Shown here: positions 53,382-61,873 of the stretch, piece by piece
Position numbering within the stretch: the first letter of the stretch is position 1
Layout of the letters: every line of letters starts with the position of its first letter
DNA from: Phycisphaerales bacterium
GTDB taxonomy: Bacteria > Planctomycetota > Phycisphaerae > Phycisphaerales > UBA1924
DNA length: 64,000 bases
Assembly (NCBI GenBank): GCA_028279375.1
Contig: JANQNW010000015.1
Span: 248,001-312,000 of the forward strand
Direction of reading: 5' to 3'
Program-made: the position numbers and the translations under genes
The notes under the pieces: generated by a model
What the model was told of the DNA's origin: nothing
The model's input: only the letters and a program-made list of their open reading frames with translations
The model's database searches: none

Positions 53382-54863
53382 TCAGGAGCCGGCGAGCTCC
53401 TGCGCCAGCGTCTGGAGGGCCTCGCGTTCCTGACGCACATTCTGATAACCGATCTGCTGCATCGCAATCTTCGAGGCGAGCTTGAGCGCCTCGTCGGCGG
53501 CGTCCTTGTTTCGCTCGGTCTCTGCTCTCGCCTTGAGTGCGAGCATCAGCGCGTAGCGCAGCTCCAGGCCAAGATCGTCATTCGGCGTGTTGTGTCCGTT
53601 GAGCGCTGTGCGGAGCATCTCGACGGCCTCGGACTGCCAGCCGAGCGCCTGGAATGATCGCCCGAGATAGCTCTGCACGTGCGTTCGGTTCTTCGGATCG
53701 TTCTGCGCCTCCTGAAAGAACTGGATCGCATCCTCGAACTTGTCGAGATCGAAGTAGCGCCGTCCGAGTTCATACTTAAGCGAGAGGTTCGTCGGATACG
53801 CTTCCACGCGGAGCTTGAGCTCTTCGATCTCGAGTTCGGCGAATGTCCTGCGCGCTTCTTCGTAGCCGGCCTTGATCTTCTCATCGGCGCCGGGCGCCTC
53901 AGCGCGATCGCGCAGCTTGGAGAGCTTGCGGCGCGCGACCTTGATGCGAATGTCGCCGGCGCCCTGGCGGAATCGAAACTCGCGCGTCTCCTCGTAGGCC
54001 TTGAGCATGACCTGATAGGCGGTCTTCAGATCGTCGGACGTCCCGCGATCCTGCAGCGCCTTGGCGTATTTCATGATGGATGAAGTGTCTGTCGAGCGGG
54101 CCATGTAGTCCTTGCGCGCGTCATTGACGACGCGATCGACGACATCCTCGCCTCGCGCGAGTGCTTCCTGCTCGATGAGTTGGCGCTGCGCGTCGGCGTC
54201 GCGGATGTTCGCGCGGAAGCCGCCTTTCTCGCCGGTCTGCTCGTAGCCACCTTTGGACATAGCGGCCTGCGCTGAGAGGTTGCGCACCTCGGCGTCGAGT
54301 GGTCCGTCGGATGGATCGAGCGTGAGCGCATCCTGCCCGGCGGCGACCGCGAGATCGAAGATCTCGAGATCGATGAACTGGTCCTTGAGCTTGACGAACT
54401 GGTCCTTCTTGGGCTTCGCCCGGACGGCGCGGAGCACGCGTTCGCCGACCCAATACGCCGGCTCGGCGAGATCGAGCTTGCCGAGGGCTTCAACAGCCTT
54501 GATGCCCGAGGACGCGTCCATCGGCTTGGTGCCCCAGCCGAGGAGGGCGATCGCGAGTTTGTCGACGGGCGTCTTGCCCTCGAAGGCCCTGGACTGGTCC
54601 TTGGTCGGACCCGGCTTGCGCGCGGTCTTGAGTTGCTCCTGCGCTGAGGAGAAGAACGACTCGAGCGCCGTCATGCTCGTGGGATCCTGGCGGAGGCCCT
54701 GCAGCCAGAGGGTGACGGCGTAGTCGTAGTTGCCGGCCTCGTGCATCGCGCGTGCGTGACCGAAGAACTTCTCGGCCTTCGCGGCGTCCGGCGTGAACGC
54801 GCCCTTGTCGGCGGCGCCTTCGCCGGCGTGGTGGTCACCCTTTTTCTTGTTGAACAGCGCCAA
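53382..54863 (-). CDS. Tetratricopeptide-repeat protein
   Basis: A 493-residue cytoplasmic protein without signal peptide. TPR-like units are clear at both ends: AKAEKFFGHARAMHEAGNYD near residue 29, and LKYELGRRYFDLDKFEDAIQ then TLVQSYLGRSFQALGWQSEA-like THVQSYLGRSFQALGWQSEA near residue 370-410. The centre is charged and likely coiled coil (IKVARRKLSKLRDRAEAPGA). It has no enzyme motif, so it is presumably a scaffold. Directly upstream of kdsB on the same strand; divergent from def. This TPR type is common in Planctomycetota but its job is unknown. Confidence 0.82.
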   Translation of the reverse strand: MALFNKKKGDHHAGEGAADKGAFTPDAAKAEKFFGHARAMHEAGNYDYAVTLWLQGLRQDPTSMTALESFFSSAQEQLKTARKPGPTKDQSRAFEGKTPVDKLAIALLGWGTKPMDASSGIKAVEALGKLDLAEPAYWVGERVLRAVRAKPKKDQFVKLKDQFIDLEIFDLAVAAGQDALTLDPSDGPLDAEVRNLSAQAAMSKGGYEQTGEKGGFRANIRDADAQRQLIEQEALARGEDVVDRVVNDARKDYMARSTDTSSIMKYAKALQDRGTSDDLKTAYQVMLKAYEETREFRFRQGAGDIRIKVARRKLSKLRDRAEAPGADEKIKAGYEEARRTFAELEIEELKLRVEAYPTNLSLKYELGRRYFDLDKFEDAIQFFQEAQNDPKNRTHVQSYLGRSFQALGWQSEAVEMLRTALNGHNTPNDDLGLELRYALMLALKARAETERNKDAADEALKLASKIAMQQIGYQNVRQEREALQTLAQELAGS

Positions 54864-54996
54864 GTGCGTCTCCAGGGTCTTCGGGCGGGGGATCCTGCTC
54901 TTGTCTGATTCGCCGCAATCCCGACCGGGATGCTACGGAATGGCCCGCCAGAGTCAATGGACGCCGCCCACAAAGGGAGGACGTACACTCCGCTTG

Positions 54997-55554
54997 ATGG
55001 CAGTGGATCCGTCAAGCCTGCAGATCGTGGTCTATCCGGCGCCCGTGCTCCGCCAGGTGGCCGATCCGATCGGCGCGGTGACGGACGAGGTCCGCGAGAT
55101 CGCCAGCCGCATGATCGAGCTGATGCGTGAGGCGGATGGCATCGGGCTTGCGGCGCCTCAGGTCGGTCTTCGGTGGCGGATGTTTGTCGCTGAGGTGCCC
55201 CCGGGCGAGGAGCGTGTCGCCGAGGGCGACGAGCCGAGCGCATCGCTGGGGCCGCAGGTCTTCATCAATCCGAAGATCGTTGACCCGGTGGGCGAGCTCG
55301 AGGCGATGGAAGAGGGCTGCCTGAGCCTGCCGGACATCGCGGGCGAAGTGCGCCGGCCGCCGGTCGTGAGCATCGAGGCCCTGGGGCTGGACGGCGCGCC
55401 TGTGCGACTTCGGGCCTCGGGGTTGCTCGCCCGCTGCTGGCAGCACGAGCTGGATCATCTTGACGGCGTGCTCATCATCGACCGCATGACGCAGATGTCG
55501 CGGATCAAGAATCGGAGCGCGGTGAAGCGGATGGAGAAGGAGGCGCGCGTCTGA
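54997..55554 (+). CDS. def: Peptide deformylase
   Basis: Removes the formyl group from new polypeptides. The 185-residue protein has all three motifs: GIGLAAPQVG (48-57), EGCLSLP with metal ligand C108, and QHELDHLDG with H150, E151 and H154. The ATG at 54997 gives the usual N-terminus before IVVYPAPVLRQVADPI; an ATG at 54940 would add 19 residues. fmt follows 16 bp later, so the pair that adds and removes formyl groups is one operon. Confidence 0.97.
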   Translation: MAVDPSSLQIVVYPAPVLRQVADPIGAVTDEVREIASRMIELMREADGIGLAAPQVGLRWRMFVAEVPPGEERVAEGDEPSASLGPQVFINPKIVDPVGELEAMEEGCLSLPDIAGEVRRPPVVSIEALGLDGAPVRLRASGLLARCWQHELDHLDGVLIIDRMTQMSRIKNRSAVKRMEKEARV

Positions 55555-55570
55555 TGGCTGGAGCGCGGCG

Positions 55571-56503
55571 TTGAGGATCGTCTTCTTCGGCTCCGGGGCC
55601 TTCGGCGCGCCCACGCTTACGCGCCTCATGGAAGAGCATCAGGTCGCATGTGTCGTGACGCAGCCGGACCGTCCCGCCGGTCGCAAGCGGGTGCTGACGC
55701 CGACGCCGATCGGCGCGTTGGCGGGTGATGAGTCACCTGTCCTGAAGCCACCGAGTGTCAACGAGCCAGCCGTGCTCGAACAGATTCGTGCGATCGATGC
55801 GGATGCGTGGGTTGTCATCGCATTCGGTCAGAAGCTCTCGCGAGCGCTGCTCGAGGATCGCTTCGCGATCAACCTGCATGCGTCCCTGCTGCCTCGGTGG
55901 CGCGGGGCGGCGCCGATCAACCATGCGGTCATGGCGGGCGATGAGATCACGGGAAACAGCGTGATCACGCTCGTGGATCGCATGGACGCCGGCTTGGTGC
56001 TCGGGCGGAGCGAGCGCCGCATCGAAACGAGCGAGACCGCGGGCGAGTTGCATGACCTGCTGGCTGGCGACGGTCCGGAACTCGTCATGCAGATTCTCGA
56101 AGAGCGCAAGCAGGGTGTTGAGACGTACGAGCAGCAGGATGAGTCGGCTGTCACGCTGGCGGGCAAGCTCAGTCGCGCCGACGCGTGGGTGGACTTCTCA
56201 CAGGATGCGGACGCCTGCCGCGCCCGGATTCACGGGCTGACTCCCTGGCCGGGCGTCACGCTTCGGATTGACGGGGCGTCGATCAAGGCGCTGCGCGTGG
56301 AATCAGCGCAGGGCGACGCCGAAGAAGAGTGTGGACGCCTCATCGATCCTTCGTCCGGGCTCATCTCCTGCTCTGGCGGTTCGGCGATCCGGCTGCTCGA
56401 GGCGCAGGCGCCCGGCGGGCGGGCGATGCCTTGGGCGGAGCTTCTACGGGGGCGTGCATTCCAGTCGGGAGCGACCGTCGAATCTGAATCGAAGCCATGC
56501 TGA
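55571..56503 (+). CDS. fmt: Methionyl-tRNA formyltransferase
   Basis: Formylates Met-tRNA-fMet with 10-formyltetrahydrofolate. The 310-residue protein starts with RIVFFGSGAFGAPTL at a TTG codon (55571-55573). The catalytic site is NLHASLLPRWRGAAPINHAV, and the family segments VVIAFGQKLSRALL and LVDRMDAGLVL follow. The C-terminal OB-like tRNA-binding domain is present (KALRVESAQG onward). Its 3' end overlaps the next gene by seven bases. Confidence 0.96.
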   Translation: MRIVFFGSGAFGAPTLTRLMEEHQVACVVTQPDRPAGRKRVLTPTPIGALAGDESPVLKPPSVNEPAVLEQIRAIDADAWVVIAFGQKLSRALLEDRFAINLHASLLPRWRGAAPINHAVMAGDEITGNSVITLVDRMDAGLVLGRSERRIETSETAGELHDLLAGDGPELVMQILEERKQGVETYEQQDESAVTLAGKLSRADAWVDFSQDADACRARIHGLTPWPGVTLRIDGASIKALRVESAQGDAEEECGRLIDPSSGLISCSGGSAIRLLEAQAPGGRAMPWAELLRGRAFQSGATVESESKPC

Positions 56504-57045
56504 CGCTCTGGGATTTGTTGCCGAAGAAGAGACGCAAGGCGCCGAGGAAGCGTGTGGCGCAGGCGGCCGCAGCGCCGCGCCGGACGAAGCGCGTCACGGC
56601 GATGCAGCAGAAGTATGACCGCGTGGTGCGCGAGTCGCTCACAACTTATGAGGTGCGCGTTCGAAAATGGCGCAGTTCGATGAGCGGCTGTGCGTGGGAA
56701 GTGCACGGCAGCGACGGGTCCGTTGGACGCCTGATCGAGGCGCCGCGGCCGAAGGGACCGATGTCAGCGGCGATCTTCCTGCATGAGATCGGCCACCATG
56801 CGATTGGCTTCAATCGCTATCGACCGCGATGTCTTGAGGAGTACCACGCCTGGCGCTGGGCGCTCGAGGAGATGGAGCGACAGGGGCTCAATGTGACCGA
56901 TCGCGTGCGGGCGCGCATGCGTGAGTCACTTGTCTATGCGGTGGACAAGGCGCGCAGACGCGGTCTCAAGAGGCTGCCGATCGAACTTCTTGAGTTCGCC
57001 CCCGACCTTACTGAGCGGGCTCCGGGCACAGTCCCCAGAAACTGA
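56497..57045 (+). CDS. Small HExxH putative metallopeptidase
   Basis: I cannot name a family. The 182-residue protein has a basic N-terminus (PKKRRKAPRKRVAQ) and a zinc-type motif HEIGHH (H96, E97, H100) with E114/E115 in RCLEEYHAW as possible third ligand, then a helical basic C-terminus. The layout resembles small zincin domains such as ImmA/IrrE-like or toxin-type peptidases, but sequence likeness is limited to the motif. It overlaps fmt by seven bases, so it is co-translated. The 3' end overlaps the convergent dockerin-like gene by 38 bases. Confidence 0.75.
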   Translation: MLTLWDLLPKKRRKAPRKRVAQAAAAPRRTKRVTAMQQKYDRVVRESLTTYEVRVRKWRSSMSGCAWEVHGSDGSVGRLIEAPRPKGPMSAAIFLHEIGHHAIGFNRYRPRCLEEYHAWRWALEEMERQGLNVTDRVRARMRESLVYAVDKARRRGLKRLPIELLEFAPDLTERAPGTVPRN

Positions 57046-58585
57046 GGACCGACGCGATGCCTACGGCTTCGTAGGGCTCCTGCCAGAAGCTCAACACCTG
57101 CGCGAGATCGAGTGCGTCGATGAAGCCGTTGTCGTCGAAATCCCACGACTTGCAGATGGTTGAGGGCGTCGGTCCCTGCGTTGTGAAGTCAATGTGCATT
57201 TCACCGCCGGGAAGGAAGGGCAGAAGACTGCCTGTGACGGGCATGGGCGGAGCGTCCGCGGTGAAGCGGTAGTTGTAGAGCGTGCCGTAGCGGAGCGCAT
57301 TGGCGGTCGGATCCGTCGCATGATCATTCGTGGTCCAGCGCATCGCGCCGGCGAGACGATTGTCGGACCAGTCCGTGCCGTCGTAGATCTCGCCGCTGTG
57401 GTAGTCGACGTCGGTGAAGCCCACATTCGTGACTGTCGCGTCGCCGGGGATCGGAATGACAAATCCGCGAGCGGCGCGATTCGAGTTCATGTTGTAGACG
57501 GCGTACTCGTAGTCCCACGTGCCGTCCATATTGTCGGTGACGCGGCAGCCGACATAAAGACGACCGTCGCCAGGAATATCGACAGTGGCGATCTCGACGG
57601 CAGGGTCGATCGCCTGCCATGCATATATCGCCGCGAGGCCGGTGACGGTGCTCGTCCCACCGGGGAAGGTGAACGAGTAGGTGGTGTTCGTTCCGTTCCA
57701 GACGACTGCGACTTCGCGATAGGAGCAGTTGTTGAGGTTGTTGCCGGCGGCTGAATCGTCAGAGCTGATGTAAAAGCCCTCGACGAAGTACTGGGCGCCA
57801 GTGTTGTCCGGCGGGTGCAGATCGGCGTTGGCGATCTGGATGCGTCCGCGAAGCGTCGAGTTGCCGGCTGGAATATCGTGATCGAGCGGGAACGTGCCGT
57901 CCGTCGGATTCACTTCGGAGCGCGGCCCAAGCAGCGACGCGATCGCGTTGAGGCTCGCTGAGTAGGGATCGGAACAGCCAGGATGCAGCAGACCTGTCGA
58001 CTCCGGATCCGGATTGAAGCACGCGCTGCAGAAGTCTTCGTTGAAAGCGCTGAAGCCGTGCTTGAGCCATGACATTCCGACCTGCTCGAATCTCCCGTCG
58101 AGATATCGGAACGCGTTGGCGCCGATCACCGGGTGATTGACGGTGGCGCCTTCCCAGAGCGCAGGCATGTCGCCCATGTTGCACGCGGTCGTGCCGATGG
58201 TGAACGCCGTGATGTCGCTGCTCTGGCCGTGGCGCTTGACGTCCTGCAGGTCGGCGACGAGCAGGTCAGGACCGAGAAGTCCTCGCTGGGTGCAGTCGAT
58301 GCAGTCGTCAGCTGAGAAGGTCGGTTCCGGAGTTGGAAGCGACGCCGCGTGCTCGAGCCACAGCGCGGCGTCTTCTTCGAAACCAGCGTCGCGAAGTGCG
58401 AACGCGAGGCGCTTGATGATCACGCGATCGCCCGGATCGTTCTCGGCGGCCTCTACAAGACCCTGAAGCAGCGCTGCCTGTCGGGCTTCTGCGGCGTCGG
58501 TCGCGAACTCACGCGCCGTCAGTTCCGACGCGAGCAGCGCCGCGGCCGCGCTGAATGCAACGCCCGCCACAACAAACTTCTTCAT
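57008..58585 (-). CDS. Secreted protein with dockerin-like EF-hand C-terminus
   Basis: A 525-residue exported protein (signal KKFVVAGVAFSAAAALLASE). The mid part has cysteine-rich segments (DDCIDCTQRGLLGPDLLVAD, DFCSACFNPDPESTGLLHPG) and beta-rich stretches typical of planctomycete surface proteins. The C-terminus has a calcium-type loop DFDDNGFIDALDLAQVLSFW followed by a diverged second unit (VGIASVLSFWGLCPEPAQ). Such tails occur on many Phycisphaerae exported proteins and probably aid cell-surface attachment. The ATG at 58583-58585 follows GGGAGAGAGG. Function otherwise unknown. Confidence 0.82.
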   Translation of the reverse strand: MKKFVVAGVAFSAAAALLASELTAREFATDAAEARQAALLQGLVEAAENDPGDRVIIKRLAFALRDAGFEEDAALWLEHAASLPTPEPTFSADDCIDCTQRGLLGPDLLVADLQDVKRHGQSSDITAFTIGTTACNMGDMPALWEGATVNHPVIGANAFRYLDGRFEQVGMSWLKHGFSAFNEDFCSACFNPDPESTGLLHPGCSDPYSASLNAIASLLGPRSEVNPTDGTFPLDHDIPAGNSTLRGRIQIANADLHPPDNTGAQYFVEGFYISSDDSAAGNNLNNCSYREVAVVWNGTNTTYSFTFPGGTSTVTGLAAIYAWQAIDPAVEIATVDIPGDGRLYVGCRVTDNMDGTWDYEYAVYNMNSNRAARGFVIPIPGDATVTNVGFTDVDYHSGEIYDGTDWSDNRLAGAMRWTTNDHATDPTANALRYGTLYNYRFTADAPPMPVTGSLLPFLPGGEMHIDFTTQGPTPSTICKSWDFDDNGFIDALDLAQVLSFWQEPYEAVGIASVLSFWGLCPEPAQ

Positions 58586-58786
58586 TCCCTCTCTCTCCCA
58601 CCCAGAATTGAAAGGAGGCCTGCGGTTTGGACGCCCAACCACCAATGCGTCTGACTCGATGGTATGACTCACCGGAAGGGGCGGGCAAGCAAATAATCGC
58701 GCCTGGAGGGTCGTATCTCAGGGACCGAGAATACGTCGCGTCACCGCCCTCGGGATGGGCGGGAGCGCCGGATCGGATCGTCCGAT

Positions 58787-59866
58787 TTACGAGCGAATAT
58801 CGGCGATGTCCGCAGCGAGCGCGTCGATCTCGTCCGCGCGCGTGTCGAAGCTGCACATGAGCCGAGCCACATGCCAGTCCGGATGTCCAAAGAGATAGTA
58901 CTGGTGGCCGCGACGCTGCAGTTCCGCATGCTCGCTCGGCGTGAACTCCGCGAAGACGGCATTCGCCTCCGCCGGGAACCGAAGAGCGACACCGAGGCTC
59001 GTGAGTCGTTGCGCGAGCTCCGAGGCCATCGCATTGGCATGAGCCGCATGACGCAACCACGCTCCACTTTCGAGTGTCGCGGCGAATGGAGCCGTCACGA
59101 ATCGGTGCTTGCTGAGCAGAGCTCCGGACGATTTTCGGTGGTAGGGCAGATCCGCCTTCGCGCGATCGAAGTGCTTCCCATCTCCTTGGCGGAAGAAGAT
59201 GATCGCCTCTCCGATCGCCAGTCCATTCTTCGTCCCGCCGAACGAGAGAGCGTCGACGCCTGCGCCGCCGGCCAGGTCGCGCGCCTCGCATCCGCCGGCG
59301 GCGACGGCGTTCGCAAAGCGGGCGCCATCGACATGCACGCGATACCCCAGGGTGTGCGAGGTCTCACACAGCGCCCTTGTCTCCTCCGGCGAGTAGAACT
59401 CGCCGAACTCGGTGGCGTTCGAGATCGTCAGGACGCCGGGCTGCGGCTGATGCACATCGCCTCGTCCCGTGACGGCGGCGCGCTCGATATCTGCAGGAGT
59501 GAGTTTTCCTTCGCCAGACTCAATCGCTGTTGTGCGACAGCCGGTCAGTCGCTCCGGCGCCGTCGACTCGTCGTCGTTCCAGTGACTCCAGTGATGGCAG
59601 AGCACGCGTTGCCAGGGCCTTGTCAGCGCCGCGATGGCGAGCGTGTTGGCGATGGTCCCTGTTGCGACAAAGAAGATGGCGATGTCGTCGCCGAAGATCG
59701 AACGGAACGCCGCTTCAGCGCGAGCCGTGGCGCCGTCGTCCCCATACGCAGTCTCGTGGCCGGCGCGGGCGGCTTCAATCATCGCGGCGAGCGCTTCGTC
59801 ACAGACGCCGGCGTTGTTGTCACTCCGGAAAGTCCGCACTGTGTTGACTGATAGTGCGTCGCTCAT
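58787..59866 (-). CDS. ltaE: Low-specificity threonine aldolase family protein
   Basis: PLP enzyme cleaving threonine/allo-threonine to glycine and acetaldehyde. The 359-residue protein has FRSDNNAGVCDEALAAMIEA, the PLP-stacking region FFVATGTIANTLAIAALTRP, HVDGARFANAVAAGG and the PLP lysine in LSFGGTKNGLAIGEAIIFF. Its start overlaps the stop of the upstream hydrolase-like gene by four bases (ATGA), so they are co-translated. Beta-hydroxy aspartate or phenylserine aldolases are close relatives. Confidence 0.93.
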   Translation of the reverse strand: MSDALSVNTVRTFRSDNNAGVCDEALAAMIEAARAGHETAYGDDGATARAEAAFRSIFGDDIAIFFVATGTIANTLAIAALTRPWQRVLCHHWSHWNDDESTAPERLTGCRTTAIESGEGKLTPADIERAAVTGRGDVHQPQPGVLTISNATEFGEFYSPEETRALCETSHTLGYRVHVDGARFANAVAAGGCEARDLAGGAGVDALSFGGTKNGLAIGEAIIFFRQGDGKHFDRAKADLPYHRKSSGALLSKHRFVTAPFAATLESGAWLRHAAHANAMASELAQRLTSLGVALRFPAEANAVFAEFTPSEHAELQRRGHQYYLFGHPDWHVARLMCSFDTRADEIDALAADIADIRS

Positions 59867-61029
59867 TGGGGCAGCATCGGCAACGACTTCGCCTCTCGGA
59901 TTTTGTCGACGACCTCATCGGCGAGATCATTGGGAACGGGAATTGTCAGGTTGTACTGGGTAATTCGCCACGCGCCATCGATCTTGCGCAATGCGCCGGT
60001 TCCGCGGCAAAGCCCGAGGCGTTCGTTGGTCAGCGTCTCGTCGAACCAGGCGGCATCCCCGGATGGGGCGAGCGTGACGGAGCGCTTGAGTGTTGTGTAC
60101 GTCCACGCCGAGTCGCCGCGGAAATGAGGCGCCGCGAAGTCCCTGAACTCGTCGAGCGTCCAGCGCTCGGTCGCATCAGTGCCCATGAAGATGGCCTCCG
60201 GCGCATAGAGCGAGAAATAGCGTCCCTCGTCGGCGCTCGCGGCCGCTTCGTGAAGCATCGTCAGCACGCGGCTCGCGCGGAGCGCGTCTTCCGGCGGCTG
60301 CGGGAACGCGCCGCGACGGAAGTCGAGTTTCTCCATGACAATCGCAGTGGAGATATTCGAGAGATCTCGATCCGCGTCCGGAAAGACCCGAATCGAGCGC
60401 GGCACATCCGTCTCCTGCATCTTTTCGTCGAGCAGTTCGATCTGCGAAAGCCAAGCGCTGTCCCGACCGCCTGCGAAAAAGTCGAAGGACATGTGGCTTG
60501 CGTTCGAGATCTTCATCAATGATCTGGAGTGAAACGGAATCCCAGGAAAGACGACGACGCCATCCGCGAGATCGGGGTACGCCGCGGCGATCTCGAGCGC
60601 GCTCTGCCCACCGGCGCCGCCACCTGCGAGGAACACGGGGGCGCCATCGAGTGGAAGGCGCTCACGAACGTGATCGACGAGCGGTGGAACGAGCGCGTGT
60701 GTTCCCTGATGCAGCGGCACGCCATTCCAGCAGGCCGGACTCAGAATAATCCAGTGCCTTCGCGCCGCTTCTTCAGCGAACTTCTCGACAATCTGCCTGA
60801 CCTCGTCGACGGACTGTTCGCCGGATGGGAGGAGAATGAGGAGCCCGTAACGCGCTGCCGGATCAAAGTTCTCCGGAAGGCCGACTGCGTAGTCGAAGGT
60901 GTACGACTTCGCGCCGTCAGTCATCTCGATCTGATGAAAGCTGATCGACGCCCGCGCCGAGAGGGCGCTGATGGCGAAAGCGATCGCGCAGAGAATCAGG
61001 AATCTGGAGGGGCGGAATCGTGTCAGCAC
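59863..61029 (-). CDS. Exported alpha/beta-hydrolase-like protein fused to SnoaL-like domain; nucleophile Ser replaced
   Basis: A 388-residue exported protein (ILCAIAFAISALSARA). The first 250 residues have the polyhydroxybutyrate-depolymerase/esterase layout: TFDYAVGLPENFDPAARYGL, a segment HWIILSPACWNG, and the elbow VFLAGGGAGGQSALEIAAAY. The elbow should read G-x-S-x-G but position 138 is Gly, so the usual nucleophile is missing. The last 120 residues look like a SnoaL/DUF4440 cone domain (ADEGRYFSLYAPEAIFMGTD, then GALRKIDGAWRITQYNLTIP). GTG at 61027-61029 is the best start (GGAG seven bases upstream). Overlaps ltaE by four bases. Confidence 0.75.
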   Translation of the reverse strand: MLTRFRPSRFLILCAIAFAISALSARASISFHQIEMTDGAKSYTFDYAVGLPENFDPAARYGLLILLPSGEQSVDEVRQIVEKFAEEAARRHWIILSPACWNGVPLHQGTHALVPPLVDHVRERLPLDGAPVFLAGGGAGGQSALEIAAAYPDLADGVVVFPGIPFHSRSLMKISNASHMSFDFFAGGRDSAWLSQIELLDEKMQETDVPRSIRVFPDADRDLSNISTAIVMEKLDFRRGAFPQPPEDALRASRVLTMLHEAAASADEGRYFSLYAPEAIFMGTDATERWTLDEFRDFAAPHFRGDSAWTYTTLKRSVTLAPSGDAAWFDETLTNERLGLCRGTGALRKIDGAWRITQYNLTIPVPNDLADEVVDKIREAKSLPMLPQ

Positions 61030-61099
61030 TGCTAGTCTCCGTCGTTGCGGCTCAGAGTGTACCGATCGCCGCTCATTCGGATTCCGCTCCGGCGGCCGC

Positions 61100-61873
61100 A
61101 TGACTCAGTCGATGAATCCAGAGGAACTCAACTCGATCGCGAAGATGATCGCGAAGGCGGAGTCCGTCGTCGCAATCACTGGCGCCGGCGTCTCCGCCGA
61201 AAGCGGCGTGCCGACGTTCCGCGATGCGCAGGAGGGGCTCTGGGCGAAGTACGACCCGATGGAGCTGGCCACGCCGGGCGCCTTCGCGCGCGATCCCGAA
61301 CTTGTCACCCGCTGGTACGACGAACGGCGCTGCCGACTGCAATCCTGCGAACCGAATCCGGGTCATCTCGCGCTGGTGAAGCTCGCTGAGCGCGTGCGAG
61401 AACGCGGCGGACGATTCACGCTCATCACGCAGAATGTCGATCGTCTGCACCAGGCCGCGGGCAGCGACGATGTCATCGAGCTGCATGGTTCGATCTGGGA
61501 CTGGCGCTGCACGTCGTGCGGCATGGTGCAGGAGGAGCGTGGCGGGCCATTTTCGGAGTTCCCGCCTCGCTGCGACTCCTGCGGCGCCGCGCGACGTCCG
61601 GGCGTCGTGTGGTTCGGCGAATCGCTTTCTGAAGATGCGATGGATCGCGCCGACGAGGCGGTCAGCGTCTGCGATCTCTTCCTCTCAATCGGCACGAGCG
61701 CCGTCGTCCATCCTGCTGCTGGGTTCGCCTATTCGGCGCGCATGAACGGCGCCCGCGTCGTGGAGATCAATCTCGAGCCGACGCCCTTGTCCGGCTTGGT
61801 CGATGTGTCGGTGCAGGCGCCCAGCGGCGAGGCGCTTCCGCGCATCCTCGATCTGGCGCTCGCGATCTCCTAG
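61100..61873 (+). CDS. cobB: NAD-dependent protein deacylase (class III sirtuin)
   Basis: Removes acyl groups from lysines using NAD. The 257-residue protein has [31 protein letters not shown], catalytic H129 in IELHGS, and four zinc cysteines (C137, C140, C158, C161). The class III pair Y73 and R76 (WYDERR) is kept, which in SIRT5 and CobB favours succinyl and malonyl groups over acetyl. The ATG at 61100 is used; one at 61112 is possible. Its TAG stop is shared with the convergent peptidase gene within CTAG (61870-61873). Confidence 0.95.
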   Translation: MTQSMNPEELNSIAKMIAKAESVVAITGAGVSAESGVPTFRDAQEGLWAKYDPMELATPGAFARDPELVTRWYDERRCRLQSCEPNPGHLALVKLAERVRERGGRFTLITQNVDRLHQAAGSDDVIELHGSIWDWRCTSCGMVQEERGGPFSEFPPRCDSCGAARRPGVVWFGESLSEDAMDRADEAVSVCDLFLSIGTSAVVHPAAGFAYSARMNGARVVEINLEPTPLSGLVDVSVQAPSGEALPRILDLALAIS

